Assembly: GCF_016808095.1 (NCBI RefSeq)
Contig: NC_068971.1
Location: forward strand, 15,667,501-15,731,500
From: Vigna angularis
Taxonomy: Eukaryota; Streptophyta; Magnoliopsida; Fabales; Fabaceae
Direction of reading: 5' to 3'
Length of the DNA: 64,000 nt
Shown here: in pieces, positions 11,204-25,785 of the stretch
Layout of the letters: every line of letters starts with the position of its first letter
Numbering within the stretch: position 1 is the stretch's first letter
The notes under the pieces: generated by a model
What the model was told of the DNA's origin: nothing
Seen by the model: only the letters and a program-made list of their open reading frames with translations
Databases searched by the model: none
Translations under genes and position numbers: made by a program

Positions 11204-12400
11204 ACTACTACACTGAACGAAAAGAATCCGCAGAAAAAAAAAACTAACTTACGTAGAGAAACAAAAATAAATACCTATCATACGTTGAAGGAAAAAAATA
11301 AAGTATCAAAGTATACGTACACGAACACAAATATCTATCGTTATACATATATCATACGTCCAGAATCGGAAAACACGAACACATATATCATACGTAAGAG
11401 ATATTAAAGGAAAAAAAAACAAACTTGAAATGGTGTCACTGGAGAAGATGACAAAGATCCCTGACAACGAACGAACACAAATATCATACGTTGAAGGAAA
11501 AAAAACTATCATAGTATCGTTATACATATAGATATCATACGTCCATAATCGACAAACACAACACAAACACGAGCACATACATCATACGTAAGAGTATTTT
11601 AAGAAAAAAAACATACTTAAAATGGTGTCACTAAAGAAGATAACGAACTTCACTGACCCCGTATGAAAAACAGCCTAAAGATAAACGAAAAACAATCGGT
11701 CAACCTTAGGAATGAGAACCAAATGACATTACAAAGACAGAAACGACTTAAAAATAACCTTTCTTTATCGTAGTCGTCCACCAAGAAGAAAGTTCAAGCA
11801 GAAATGGAACCACGAACAAACAGTGAGACTGTGTTTTGTTTTTACATTCAATAAAAAACTTTCACGTCGTATACAACAAAAATTTGACGTTATGTTTAAA
11901 AACAACGTCGAAGTCCCAAACCATTCGACGTTTTCTCTTAAAACAGCGCGCCTTTTTTATTAATTTTTTTTTATAAATTGCAAAGGTTACGTCAAATTTG
12001 AAGGGGCTTGGACGTAATATTGGAAGCCACAAGTTTGTACCTTTTTATTTCTTTTTAGTTTTTTCTTTTAAACACGAGAGCATTAATAGAACGTCGAGTT
12101 CTATTGGAATTCGAAGTTTTGTTCTTCCGCCTAAAAGTACCACACTTTCGGATCTTTTTTCTTTTCTGCCCTCCCATAGAACGTCGTAGGTTGTCGGGCT
12201 GGGACGTGAAGGGAATTGAAGTACTTGGGAGCATTATTTGTGTGCTTAATAGAACGTCGTATTCGGTGGGGGCTTCGACGTTTTATTCTTCCGACAATAG
12301 CAAAATGTGGCGCTCTTATGATTCTTTTTTCTTTAAAATCAGACATGAAATTTTTTCTTTTTACTTCTTCCCTAATCGATTCAAGTTAGCAGTGTACTGA
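11204..12400. repeat. CACTA upstream/subterminal region with AACGTCG...CGACGTT hairpin motifs
   Basis: No gene is supported here. The stretch 11230-11640 is A-rich with repeated cgaacacaaatatcatacgt-like phrases. From 11860 on, the motif AACGTCG and its reverse complement CGACGTT recur as spaced inverted repeats: 11904-11912 with 11924-11932 (9-bp arms), and 12253-12259 with 12276-12282 (7-bp arms). Single copies occur near 11863, 12090 and 12181. Such motif clusters upstream of TNP2 are typical of the subterminal transposase-binding arrays of CACTA elements. I could not find a convincing CACTA terminal inverted repeat. Confidence 0.6.
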
Positions 12401-12667
12401 AATTTGCACTTTTAAACCAGTGATAAGTTTTTGATCAATAACAGAACAGCATAATCTTCTCTTTTCAACTAGATTGAGGGTTAGTTCACATAATGCAATT
12501 AACATTAACAATTCACATATCGTTTACTAAAATAAATCTTCATTTCATTTCAAAATAAAACCGAAGCAGTACATAAAACCAAAGATGACTTAATGCCATG
12601 ATTACAAAATATGAAAAAAAAAATCCACATAGAAAAGTAGTCCCTATTCTTAAGAAGAAGATTCCAT

Positions 12668-13734
12668 TCAATCTTCATCAGTTGACTCATCATCAGAATC
12701 TTCAGTTTCAAAGCCAATGTCATTCTTGTTTCCCTTCTTCTCCCATCTGAAAAGAGTATCTTCAACTCTCTCATCCCTTTCAGAATTCTTCCTAAATTGA
12801 TCAACAACATATTTCTCAAAATTAGTTTGTGGAATGAAGGCAGTATGATCTGGAGAAGGAGTAGGTGTACTTCCAACACTTAGCTCATCTCTGAAGAACC
12901 ATCCATTCACAGTCCTTTCCAGCCAATAGAAAACAGACTTAGTATACCAATTTTTTGTGACTTGTTGCACACAAGTCTTACTTCGTGAGATACATCTACT
13001 CCTTGGAGTATCAGCACTTGGTTGATAAATACTCCATATGGCAATTTGTGTGCATATTTATGACCTGCAGCGATCATAAGGTCTTTTAGTACCGCAACCC
13101 AGTTGGTTGGGATTCTAGTCTTGATAGCATTCAGCATAAATACATCTTCTGTTGACATTCTGTCCTCGACAAATCTTCCAGGCAGCAGTAGCCAAGTCAA
13201 GACATAATCAATCAGTTTCTCCTCCTTGTTTAAGCCATCATGTAGGTACTGCTTATCCACCGTGTACCTTCGTGGATATCTTAAGCAGTTTACATATATA
13301 GCTCTCTTTGTTAGCCATCTTTTTGACTCAGAATCACGGATATGAGAATCCAAACCTTCAGCTTTCAGTCCAATAATATGTGACCAAACATTATCGTCAA
13401 TAGTAATGTTAACACCTTTGACCCTTGAGTGAATGACCCCATTTACAACCCTCAGGTTTGTGTAGAAAACCTCTACCAGATCTAGATAGCAATCTCCTTT
13501 CATCTGGACAAAATCAGTAAGCCCTTGATATGCAATCCATTCTTGAAAAAAGGAACCATTCTTTCTTGAACAATTGCAAGTCCAATACTTGTGAGGAACT
13601 ACATATTTTATAACTCTCCAGAATAAAAACTTTCCTCGGATCTCGTCATCACTTATCCATCCAGACGGGTATGCGTTTCTTGTAACCCGGGCAACCTTCT
13701 CTTTTCTTTTAGATGATGATGATGAAGAAGCCAT
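12668..13734 (-). pseudogene. Putative plant transposon protein (Transposase_32/PF20167-like), frameshifted
   Basis: The minus-strand frame 12907-13734 (275 codons) starts MASSSSSSKRKEKVARVTRN and contains FLFWRVIKYVVPHKYW, FVQMKGDCYLDLVEVFYTNL, VKGVNITIDDNVWSHIIGL and LPGRFVEDRMSTEDVFMLNA. This pattern resembles the legume-rich putative plant transposon protein domain. Near 12920 the frame changes and continues as RTVNGWFFRDEL...SDDESTDED to 12668, an acidic tail. Total length would be about 360 residues. AACGTCG-type sequence lies on both sides (11.86-12.3 kb and 13.8-15.5 kb), so it may be a second gene or capture of the CACTA-like unit. The biochemical role is unknown. Confidence 0.6.
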
Positions 13735-15837
13735 GTATGGATAAAATTCTTGGAACGTCTTTCACAATCTAGTAGTTTTTAACTTCTCAACTTTGAAGCT
13801 TAAAATATACAATGGTTATGTCGAATTTTACTAGGCTTTGACGTACTAATTGTCAGCCAGAAGACAAAGAGTTTGACAAAAGACAAAGGTTACGTCATAT
13901 TCTGCGAATTTACAACATTTTCTTCTTCATCCTTGCGCCTCTTTTTCCTTTTTAAAACCTCTCATAACCTCCCAGTACCATTATATTTTAATATAATATT
14001 TACATTTTAAGATAACCTCCCATTGAAAATGCAACGTTACGGATATTCGAGGTTTTCTTCTTCAGCCTTCCGCCATTTTTTGTGCTTTTTTCATTTATAA
14101 ACCTCCCATAACCCACCATTACCTTTATATTTTAAGATAAGATTTAAAATTTTTTATTTATTTTTATATTATATAAATTTGTTTAAATTTATCTTGTAAT
14201 ATTTACATATTATAAAATATAAGAACGATTTGTCGGTGAAATTTAAAGAGAATAAAATTTTGTTTTTTTAAAATATTAATTTTATTTCATATGGAAAATA
14301 ATAATAATATTTTATGAGAATTGTGTTTTAGTTATAGATCACAATAATTAAAATCATAATAAATATTTTTATATTATTAAAAGTAATTTGAAATGAATGT
14401 TTTAGGCTAAAGAAAGGTATGATGATACTAAAAGACTTTGATTGATTTTTAAATTATAATACTTTAAGTTTGAGAACAAATTAAGTTGATTGATAAACTA
14501 AAGGTTAAGATAGAATATCGTAGACAAAAATTGAGACAGCTCAGTTAGAAAAAAAATATTTAGACAAGTTAACAACAGAGATGCATCACACCAAGTCAAA
14601 GACCGAGAAGAGACAGCGTGTATGGAGAATAGTCAGACAGATCTAGACCAAAAATTAAGACATAATGGGTTGGGTCGAAGATTAAGGCAGGTTAAGTTTG
14701 ACGGTGGAGACTGATTGGGATGGGCTGACCCGAGCCAAAGGTAGGATAGAGGACTATCTCCTGAATAATAATTAGTATAGGAAATAAAATAAATTGTATT
14801 TTTCTTATCAAAGATTAACATCTTTGTGGCAAATATTTCTTTTAGGGTTTTTTAGGTGCCTTAAACATTTATACCTATATATAGGGACACCAAATACATA
14901 TGTAGACATTTTAGAAGTCATAAATATGCATTTGCAATGTTGAGGAAGGATTCTTTTGGTTCTTGGTTTACAACTCTGATTCTTATCAAAGATTAACATC
15001 TTTGTGGCAAATATTTCTTGTAGGGTTTCTTAGGTTGACTTAAACATTTGTATAAATGATTATGATATCAACAAATATTATGATTAATATTATTAGAAAA
15101 ACAAATTTGACCCCTCTCATGCATTATTTCTTCGTTTTTTAGTATTTTAACAAACGTGTGATCAATATCCAGCCACGTTGCCATTAATATGACCATAAAT
15201 AATCATTAAAAACTCATTTGCATTTCTTAATTTATAACGCTTTGAATCGATTCTTTATTACTTAGAATCGATTATATTAACTTAGCAAAATTGAGAGTGG
15301 AATTATATGAATATAGAGTGACACATCAAACTTTTTAACTTCAAGCCCTCCAAATCTCCCCTTCTTTGCGGGTGATTGAAAAGTAGACAATTTATGGGGA
15401 GCGGGTAGTCATTTTGTCTTTAAATGAATCAAACGAAATTTATTGATTTTTTTCTTAATGATGTTTGAACGTCGAATTCGGCGGGGCTTCGACGTTCATA
15501 CAAGAAGATGGAGTGTGGCAGTTACTAAGCATAATTACACGATGTACGTCATCAGTTCATCTATAAATATAGCTTGCATTTCACATAATTCCTGCCTCCT
15601 GTTTCTGTATTGAACATATTAGGATTCATGTTTTTTATCTCCTTTGCATTTTCTTTTCCTTAGATATCTAAGCATTTTTGTTCTTCATATTGCAATTTGA
15701 TAACTTGAACTTGAAAGTGGTTCATTCATCGTCATTTCATATGAAGGAGTGAAACCATGTTCTTTTACTAGACACAACATATGAAAATAATCTCATCAAT
15801 ATTAGGTATCTCCAAGGTGTTTGCTCGGAATAAAAAC

Positions 15838-15838
<1 letters not shown>
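13735..15838. other. Gene-free, AT-rich transposon flank
   Basis: No coding signal is seen. The stretch 13800-14110 has degraded gtcgaa/acgtc motifs similar to the CACTA subterminal region. A strong hairpin at 15467-15497 (GAACGTCGAA...TTCGACGTTC) repeats the motif seen at 12.25 kb. The stretch 14200-14600 is plain AT-rich DNA. A direct repeat is listed separately. Confidence 0.6.
14803..15048. repeat. Direct repeat, ~68 bp arms 178 bp apart
   Basis: The stretch tcttatcaaagattaacatc and what follows (14803-14870) recurs at 14981-15048 with a few substitutions. The spacer carries a different sequence. The origin is unknown; a local duplication is the simplest reading. Confidence 0.8.

Positions 15839-15840
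<2 letters not shown>

Positions 15841-15894
<54 letters not shown>
15841..15894. repeat. (AT)n microsatellite
   Basis: About 27 uninterrupted AT dinucleotides. Confidence 0.97.
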
Positions 15895-15899
<5 letters not shown>

Positions 15900-17490
15900 G
15901 CTAATGTAATATACATCATGTTTAAAACATTTTCTAAGGATTCAAAAACATTTCATATCATGTCAAAATTTGTTTGTCCATGATACTGCGACTTGTCACA
16001 TGTAACTTTATGTATGAACTATGCTTTCTTTAGGTGTTCCCTCAATTTTGTTGATCAAATAATGTATTGATAGTCGGTATTGATGAGTAGTTGCTTATCA
16101 AAGTGAAGTATATGAAATTGTTTCTCATGATATCTCATTATTTAGAGTTGTGCATGCTCCAATATTTCTTAGTAGTTTTGCATCCTATAGAAGAAACATG
16201 AAAGATTTTGATGGAAAGTGGATCGAAGAACATCCTCCACATGAGCCTATAGTTGCATAAGGTAATGAATGCGAAATTTCTATAGGAAACTGGACTTGTT
16301 TAGCTTTGACATGACAGATTATTATGTTATATATCACATAATAAAGACAATATATGAAACGCAGGAAGCACCTTTGAAAGCTTATTTGAAAACATATTTC
16401 AAAACAGGTGAAAAAAGAGCAGTATGCCATATTTTGTAATTAATACTGAAAACACAAAAGAAAGTGGAAATATTTTATCAAATCGAACATATCTTAGTTG
16501 TGTCATGTTAATGTGAATTTCGCCAAGTCACTTAAGTTGTTGAATTAAGTAATTAGCATGCATGGACAAGATTTTTCTATTAACAAGAAAAGTTAAACGG
16601 GGCAACCTGTGGATCAATTTTCAATATTGGATCACACAGCTATTCGGTAGTTGTTTTTGTGAAAGAATATTCTGTTATTAATAGCACAAGCCGCAGTTAT
16701 ACACTTTATATAATGAATATATTTCTCAGTTTCTTACTTTCACACGATCTTCATACATGCAGATGGAACAACACACAACTTGAATGAATACATTTACATA
16801 TCTGTTGGTGATGCTATTACCGATATTACTATTGGTGCAGTCAAAGATATAATTTTTACCCAGAAAAATGTTGTGGTGATATTAATTTAGAGACGGTTAA
16901 AATTCACTTTAATAATTATAATTATGAATATAATAGATTGACGTTATAATACACTCTAAATTTTATCACAGTTAATTAACTGAAAAAAAAAATGACGGTT
17001 TAAATTGCCACTAAATAACATGTTACATTTGAATATGGTGATAGTGAAGACTTGCCTAGACTGAAAGTGAAGAGTTTGAGTTTTGCATAAAATTCTACGT
17101 CATAAAAAAAAACTTGAGATTTTAAAAACTTAAAATATAAATAATATAAATATAATACATGTCACATGTCCCACCTTAGTATATTACATAACTAACTGTA
17201 ATGTACGTATCCTTGTTAATTATTAGAATTATAAATGCAAACTCTTTATTATGACATAAAATATAAATTGCGAAAACAAAAGAAAAATAAAATAATATTT
17301 CAAAGATAAATTAAAGCAGAATAAAGAGCCCTATTTTACATTAAGTCCTTAAAACAAATAGTCCAATATCAGTCATTAATGGAAAAATGAAAACTAATAA
17401 AAATTATTTAGTCATTACATATTATCATTTTACCTCATAAACCTTTTATTATTCGCTCTGAATTTTAAACTTGCTCTGATTAGTTCATGT
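15895..17490. other. Intergenic stretch, no gene recognised
   Basis: AT-rich with no long frame. A short plus-strand phrase near 16150-16258 ([18 protein letters not shown]) and one near 16760-16840 look exon-like but could not be linked to a family. The stretch 16880-17030 contains repeat-like 'gagacggttaaaattcac' sequence with a partial inverted copy (gacggtttaaattgcc), perhaps a small DNA transposon relic. Confidence 0.4.
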
Positions 17491-17639
17491 AGCACTATGC
17501 ACTGAGGGAATGTGTGAAAGCACACTTGCATTGTTCTGAGTTTCATTGGTGATCTTTGAGTCCATGGAAGGCTTCCCTTTCAGAAAATTTGAGTACCATT
17601 TGTTATATAAAAGCTGACATCGAACAATATTTCATGAGG

Positions 17640-18006
17640 CGTGTAGATTCATTGTCCTTAAGGACTTATCCACGGTGTATTGCGCAAGTCTCTCAGGATA
17701 CATCCTAGAATATCTCTGAGGATCTCAAAAGTAGTAAAGATCTCTAAAAAGAGAGTATAAAATAAACCCAGAATAATTTTAGAAGAGGAAAAGAAGAAAA
17801 AAAAAGGAGAGAAGACTGACTTGGAATGTTTTTGGAATGGGGGAAAAGCTCTCTATTTATAGAGTTAGGAAAGAATAAATCAATAAAAGACAATAAAAGT
17901 CATTAAATATTTTACCGTTGGGGCACTTAATAAAATGAATTTAAACGTTATTGGCAATTAAAGTTTTGAACATTGCAATTTGCAATAATCTAACATTATT
18001 ACAACA
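17640..18006 (-). repeat. LTR of a truncated Ty1/copia element (left boundary uncertain)
   Basis: On the minus strand the LTR begins TGTTGTAATAATG at 18006, directly after a purine tract (aataagtggggga, plus strand 18007-18019). A TATA-type signal (tctatttatagag) lies near 17853-17868. The far end is not defined because no second LTR is present; similarity may extend to about 17490. Confidence 0.6.
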
Positions 18007-19590
18007 ATCCCCCACTTATTGCAAAAGAAAAAGATAAGAAACTTTTATTCTGGGTCTCATAGGATGTAATGCATCAGACTTGGTATAGCAAGCTATATGA
18101 ACCAGTCTTAGATTGAAATACTTAACACACAATGTAGTTGGTATAGCAAGTTATATGAACCAAAGACACTTGACGTGTGTTAGAGGTTTATCAATCACAA
18201 TACACCCCCACAATCCTTGCTGTTATCGTTGTGTTGCGCTTAATAGGTCATGCGCGTGCCCGGTATTCATGAGTGCTCTAGAGATCATGCCAAGATCTCA
18301 TGCAAGCGGCCCCACTCGACACTCATATAGGTGATTTCATCAAGTGTATGTTGCAAATCATACATCAACCGTAAGGGATATGAAAAATCATTAAAAACTT
18401 TGTTTAAGCTAAAATTCTTTCACCACATAGATTTTTAACGACAAAGTTTAACCTCTCAATATTGTAGTCTCTAGCACTTTCACACACACCATAGGAAGGG
18501 ACATAATTGATTAAAATCAATTTAGTGCTATCAGAACTAACAAGTGACTTGTTTTTACCCATATGAACCTTATTCATGGGATCTCCAATCACAAAGGTTG
18601 GGTTACCATCACTTGTTTGTTTGCCAGTGGCTTAAGTCTCATTCCCCTCGATGTTTCTAATTATCATTTGTCTTCCTAGGGTTTTGTCAGAGGATCTGCT
18701 AGATTCCGTTCTGACTTCACATAGTCAATGGAAATAGTTCCACTCTTTAGCAGCTGCTTCACGAAATTGTGTCTCTATTCTTTCCATTGTAATTCTTGTT
18801 TTTAGCTATAGCTATTGCCGATTGGCAATCACAGTGTATTGATACCGATGGGGTTGGTTTCATTCCTAGTGGAATGTTCACTAAGAAGTTTTTCAACCAC
18901 TCAGCCTCATTATCAGCCATCTCAAGAGCAACAAACTCAGATTCCATGGTTGATCTTGCAATAATTGTTTGCCTGACTGATCTCCATGTAATCGCACCAC
19001 CCTCAAGTGTGAATACATAACCACTAGTGGATTTTGTTTCATCTGAATCAGAGGTCCAATTAGCATCACTGTACCCTTCTAGTACAGCAGGAAATCCACT
19101 ATATTCAATGGCATAATCCATTGAACCTCTTAAGTATCTCATAAGCCTAGCAAGTGCATCTCAATGTTCCTGATTTGGACATTGAGTGTACCTACTCAGT
19201 CTACCTACTGCATAAGCAATATCAGGTCTAGAAAAGCTCATCAAGTGCAGTAAGCTCCCAATTATCTGGGCATACTGAGGCTGAGATAATGATTCTCCTT
19301 TATTTTTCATTAATTTAGAATTAGCATCATAAAGGGTACTCACTAGTTTTAAGTCATAAAACTCAAACTTCTTAAGAAGTTTCTCAATATATTATTCTTG
19401 AGATAGTAATATACTATCTCCCTTCCTTATGATTCTAATACCTAAAATCACATTGGTTTCACCCATGTCTTTCATGTCAAAGTTTGATCCTAGAAACAAT
19501 TTAGTTATTGGTTTTGCTTTTCTCTTTGTAGGTAAAGTATACGAAAATTTACTCAAGTACCTCATCTTCTTCGTCCTCATCCGCGGTCTT
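18007..19590 (-). pseudogene. Ty1/copia pol 3' end (RT C-terminus and RNase H), truncated
   Basis: Minus-strand pieces give the end of RT at 19392-19580 (GSNFDMKDMGETNVILGIRI), the IIGSLLHLMSFSRPDIAYAV segment at 19161-19343 and RNase H at 18759-19142 ([41 protein letters not shown]). The SIDYVKSERNLADPLTKP and GRQMII segments follow at about 18620-18745, with a stop or frame change. A further 60-codon frame at 18404-18592 lies before the LTR and is probably 3' non-coding. Everything 5' of the RT C-terminus is missing; the break is near 19590, about 170 bp from the truncated end of GH1 copy 1. Confidence 0.85.
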
Positions 19591-19760
19591 TAGAAATGCG
19601 ATCAGAAGTCATCGTTGCTGCAAGCACCTTGGCAGCCTCCGGAAGTTATGGGTTTCGCAAACATTGTCTGAGTTCTGAAAACAAAGTTTTGATCCTCTAG
19701 GATTGAGTTGTTGATGTCAGCCCTAAGTTCTTAAGATTGTTGTAAAAAATGCTGACAAAA
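19591..19760. other. Junction segment between the copia relic and GH1 copy 1
   Basis: Unrecognised sequence of about 170 bp between the broken copia RT and the stop codon of GH1 copy 1. It has no similarity to the missing 3' end of the GH1 gene as seen in copies 2 and 3. Confidence 0.5.
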
Positions 19761-23333
<3,573 letters not shown>

Positions 23334-24305
23334 ACTCGCTGCTTTTCTTGTTAATGGCGTCATCTGTTTTAATGTTTTGACTATGAAACACAAATGACAA
23401 GGGCTCCGCTTTCTTGTGATTCAGCGTCTATTTGTTGTCTTTTTATTTATTTATTCTGGTTCTTATGAGTTTGTCAGAAGCCATATCTGCCCACACCTAG
23501 CTACCGCTGTATGTTTATGTATGTGAATATGCGGCTGAAATTTTCTTGCAGAAAAAAAGAAAAAATATATATATAAAGCAAAACACTTTCTTTCCTTTTA
23601 AAGAAAAAAAGTATATAAAAAAAACAAACAAACTCAACTGTCGCTATAATTTCAGATGTAACGTTGATATTTTCTCATGGATTATTGAAGAAAGGGAACT
23701 TTAAGGCCGCTTTAGGGTAAGCTTAGGAGAGATATACATTGTGCGCGAAGGTTAAAGAGGCAACCTTAACCCTACTTTCATATCCACTAAAAGCATTTGC
23801 GAGAGAGTGAAAGAGTCTTTCTACATAAAAACGGTGAGTTTGGTGAGAGGCAAGGAGGAGTTGGGTGACCTTGCGACTATCACTGGAAAGGGAAGTCTGT
23901 GCAAGCATTTCTAGGAATCAAAGAACTTGTACGGACTTTTTGAATTTTTTTTACCAAAATAGGCAAAAATAATTTTGAATTTACATAACTTTTTTCCATA
24001 AATAGACAGGTTTTGGAGGATTAAACAGCTTTAAATCAAGAAGTGATGTCCCTTCAATCTAATATATAAAAAATATTTAATGTTTCGGTCGTTTTGCCGG
24101 TTACATCTTTATTATTAAAAATTAAAATAAATAAACCTCTAACGATAGACAAATTCAAGAGAAGTAAATAAATAAATTTTTAATATTGATAATTTTTGTA
24201 TCATTTATTTATAAATATTAGAATTTTAAATAGATAAATTTATAATATTTTTTTTCTTTTCGAAAAAAAAATATTAAATAATAATATTAAAACACAATAT
24301 AATAA

Positions 24306-24391
24306 ATAATTTAATTAAATTATGATGGTTGGTAGGCCAACCTGGCTCAATAATTTAATTAAATTAGGACGGTTGGTAGGTCAACCTGACT
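24306..24391. repeat. 44-bp tandem repeat, two copies
   Basis: ataatttaattaaatta...ggttggtagg starts at 24306 and again at 24350 with a few changes. It lies in a segment (24330-24535) rich in gggtt/aaccc phrases typical of legume hAT-like non-autonomous elements. Confidence 0.8.
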
Positions 24392-24535
24392 TACTACGGG
24401 TTTAACCAAGATGAATCGAGTTAAAAACTAGGTCGCATAAAAAAATTATATTCTTTTTCAAATCTAACTCGACTCAAACCTGTAATGAGCCAGATTGGTT
24501 CCTGGGTTATAACCCTTGACAACACTAATTGTCCA
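24392..24535. mobile_element. hAT-like non-autonomous element remnant
   Basis: Contains 'gggttataacccttgacaac' followed by acta, whose reverse complement begins TAGTGTTGTCAAGGG. This resembles the TAGNGTTGTCAA-type ends of legume hAT-like MITEs. A similar start (taatgttgtcaaaatgg) occurs at 36067 inside GH1 copy 2. A full TIR/TSD pair was not found. Confidence 0.4.
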
Positions 24536-25129
24536 TAATATAATTATAAAAATTATTTAAATGTATTTTTATAATTATAATAATAACTTTTTTTTGTTAT
24601 GATGTATTTATAAAAGGAATAAGTGGAATAAACAAAACAAATTCCTATAACTTTAATAAAAGAGAGAAAGACAAGTCAAGTACTAATTATTGATTCACAA
24701 ATTCTAAGCTTTTAATAAAAAATTATTCAACTATGAAATCGTTATTGAAATCATGATTTCTATTTTTAAACTTGTCAAATCAAGCATATGTAAATATTTC
24801 AATAGTGCTTTTCCCTGCACTTCTCTGTTTTTTATTTTCTCAACCTCTAAAATTTCAATTTTGACCCTATTCCACTTTCATTCCCTCCTTCATTCATTTT
24901 CTGTTTCTATTTCAGTGTCTCGTCCTTTTCGTTGATTTATTTTATTCTTGTCCTTGCTCCTTTCATGATGTGAAGGTGGTTCTTGGTTGGATTCGTTGCG
25001 GTCCTTGGTGGGATTCCTTGGTTGGGTGACCCGTTCGTTCAGTTGGTTGTGGTGTCCAGTGTTATAGTGTTCATGTAAGTTTTTCTCACACAAAGCTTTC
25101 TTCCAAAACACAATTTTTAACCAGGTTTT

Positions 25130-25785
25130 TAAGAACTTTTGGCTTTCTCGTTAAAAACTAATAGATTTAAAAAAAAATTAAAACTTTAATCAGCTTTCGA
25201 AAGTGAACCAGCTTTTGATCAAATTTTAAAAATATTCAAAAATCGTTAAAACTTTAATCGATTTATGAAAATCAACAAACTTTAACTAAATTTCAAAAAC
25301 CAGTTATGATTTTAACGATTTTTTACAACGGTTAAATCCTTAGTCGACTTTTTGGTGAAGAACTTATTGATTTTCAAAAATCGATTAAGATGCCTTATTT
25401 TTTTAAAATATTTTATTTATTTTGTTTTATTTTTTTATTTAATTTTTAATATATGACAATTTTATTATTTTATTAAAAAAATATATAAAAAATCAATTTT
25501 AAAACATATAGAAATTTTAAACAAATTATTAAAAATATTACAACAAAATCAAATTTAAAGTATGCAAAATACATAATATATTAAAAAATTGAAGATACAC
25601 AAGAAATAATCAAAAAAAATGTAAATTTATGCAAAAATATATAAACAACTAAAAAATTGAAGATACACAAGAAATAATCAAAAAAAATGTAAATTTATGC
25701 AAAAATATATAAACAACTAAATGTGAAAAATGAAATAAAATTTAAAATTAAAATTATTTAAAAAATAAAAACACAACAATAACAT
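25130..25785. repeat. AT-rich spacer, copy 1, with a 68-bp tandem duplication
   Basis: Very AT-rich sequence with recurring 'tttcaaaaa', 'ttaatcgactt' and 'aaatatattaaaa' phrases. The 68-bp unit starting aaaaaattgaagatacacaa is present twice (25583-25650 and 25651-25718). Related AT-rich sequence recurs at 28262-28430 and 30950-31560. Confidence 0.65.

Larger units (their letters stand above)
23334..25130. other. Intergenic: GH1 copy 1 upstream region and repeat debris
   Basis: The upstream flank of GH1 copy 1 has AT-rich TATA-like sequence near 23440-23465. No gene is recognised from there to 25130. hAT-like debris and a short tandem repeat lie at 24306-24535. The remainder is AT-rich with short non-conserved frames. 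Confidence 0.5.

Noticed and set aside
10982..11578. Overlapping frames of 141 (+) and 90 (-) codons
   Set aside because: Low-complexity A-rich sequence upstream of TNP2 with repeated phrases; no domain and no homologous reading.
16150..16260. Exon-like phrase [18 protein letters not shown]
   Set aside because: Only ~35 codons, no flanking exons or family match could be supported.
18404..18592. 62-codon frame downstream of the copia RNase H
   Set aside because: Lies between the pol stop and the LTR; likely 3' non-coding sequence of the element.
23334..23393. Upstream in-frame Met (MCFIVKTLKQMTPLTRK...) for GH1 copy 1
   Set aside because: The paralogs start at the position equivalent to 23333 and the hydrophobic signal-like segment begins there.
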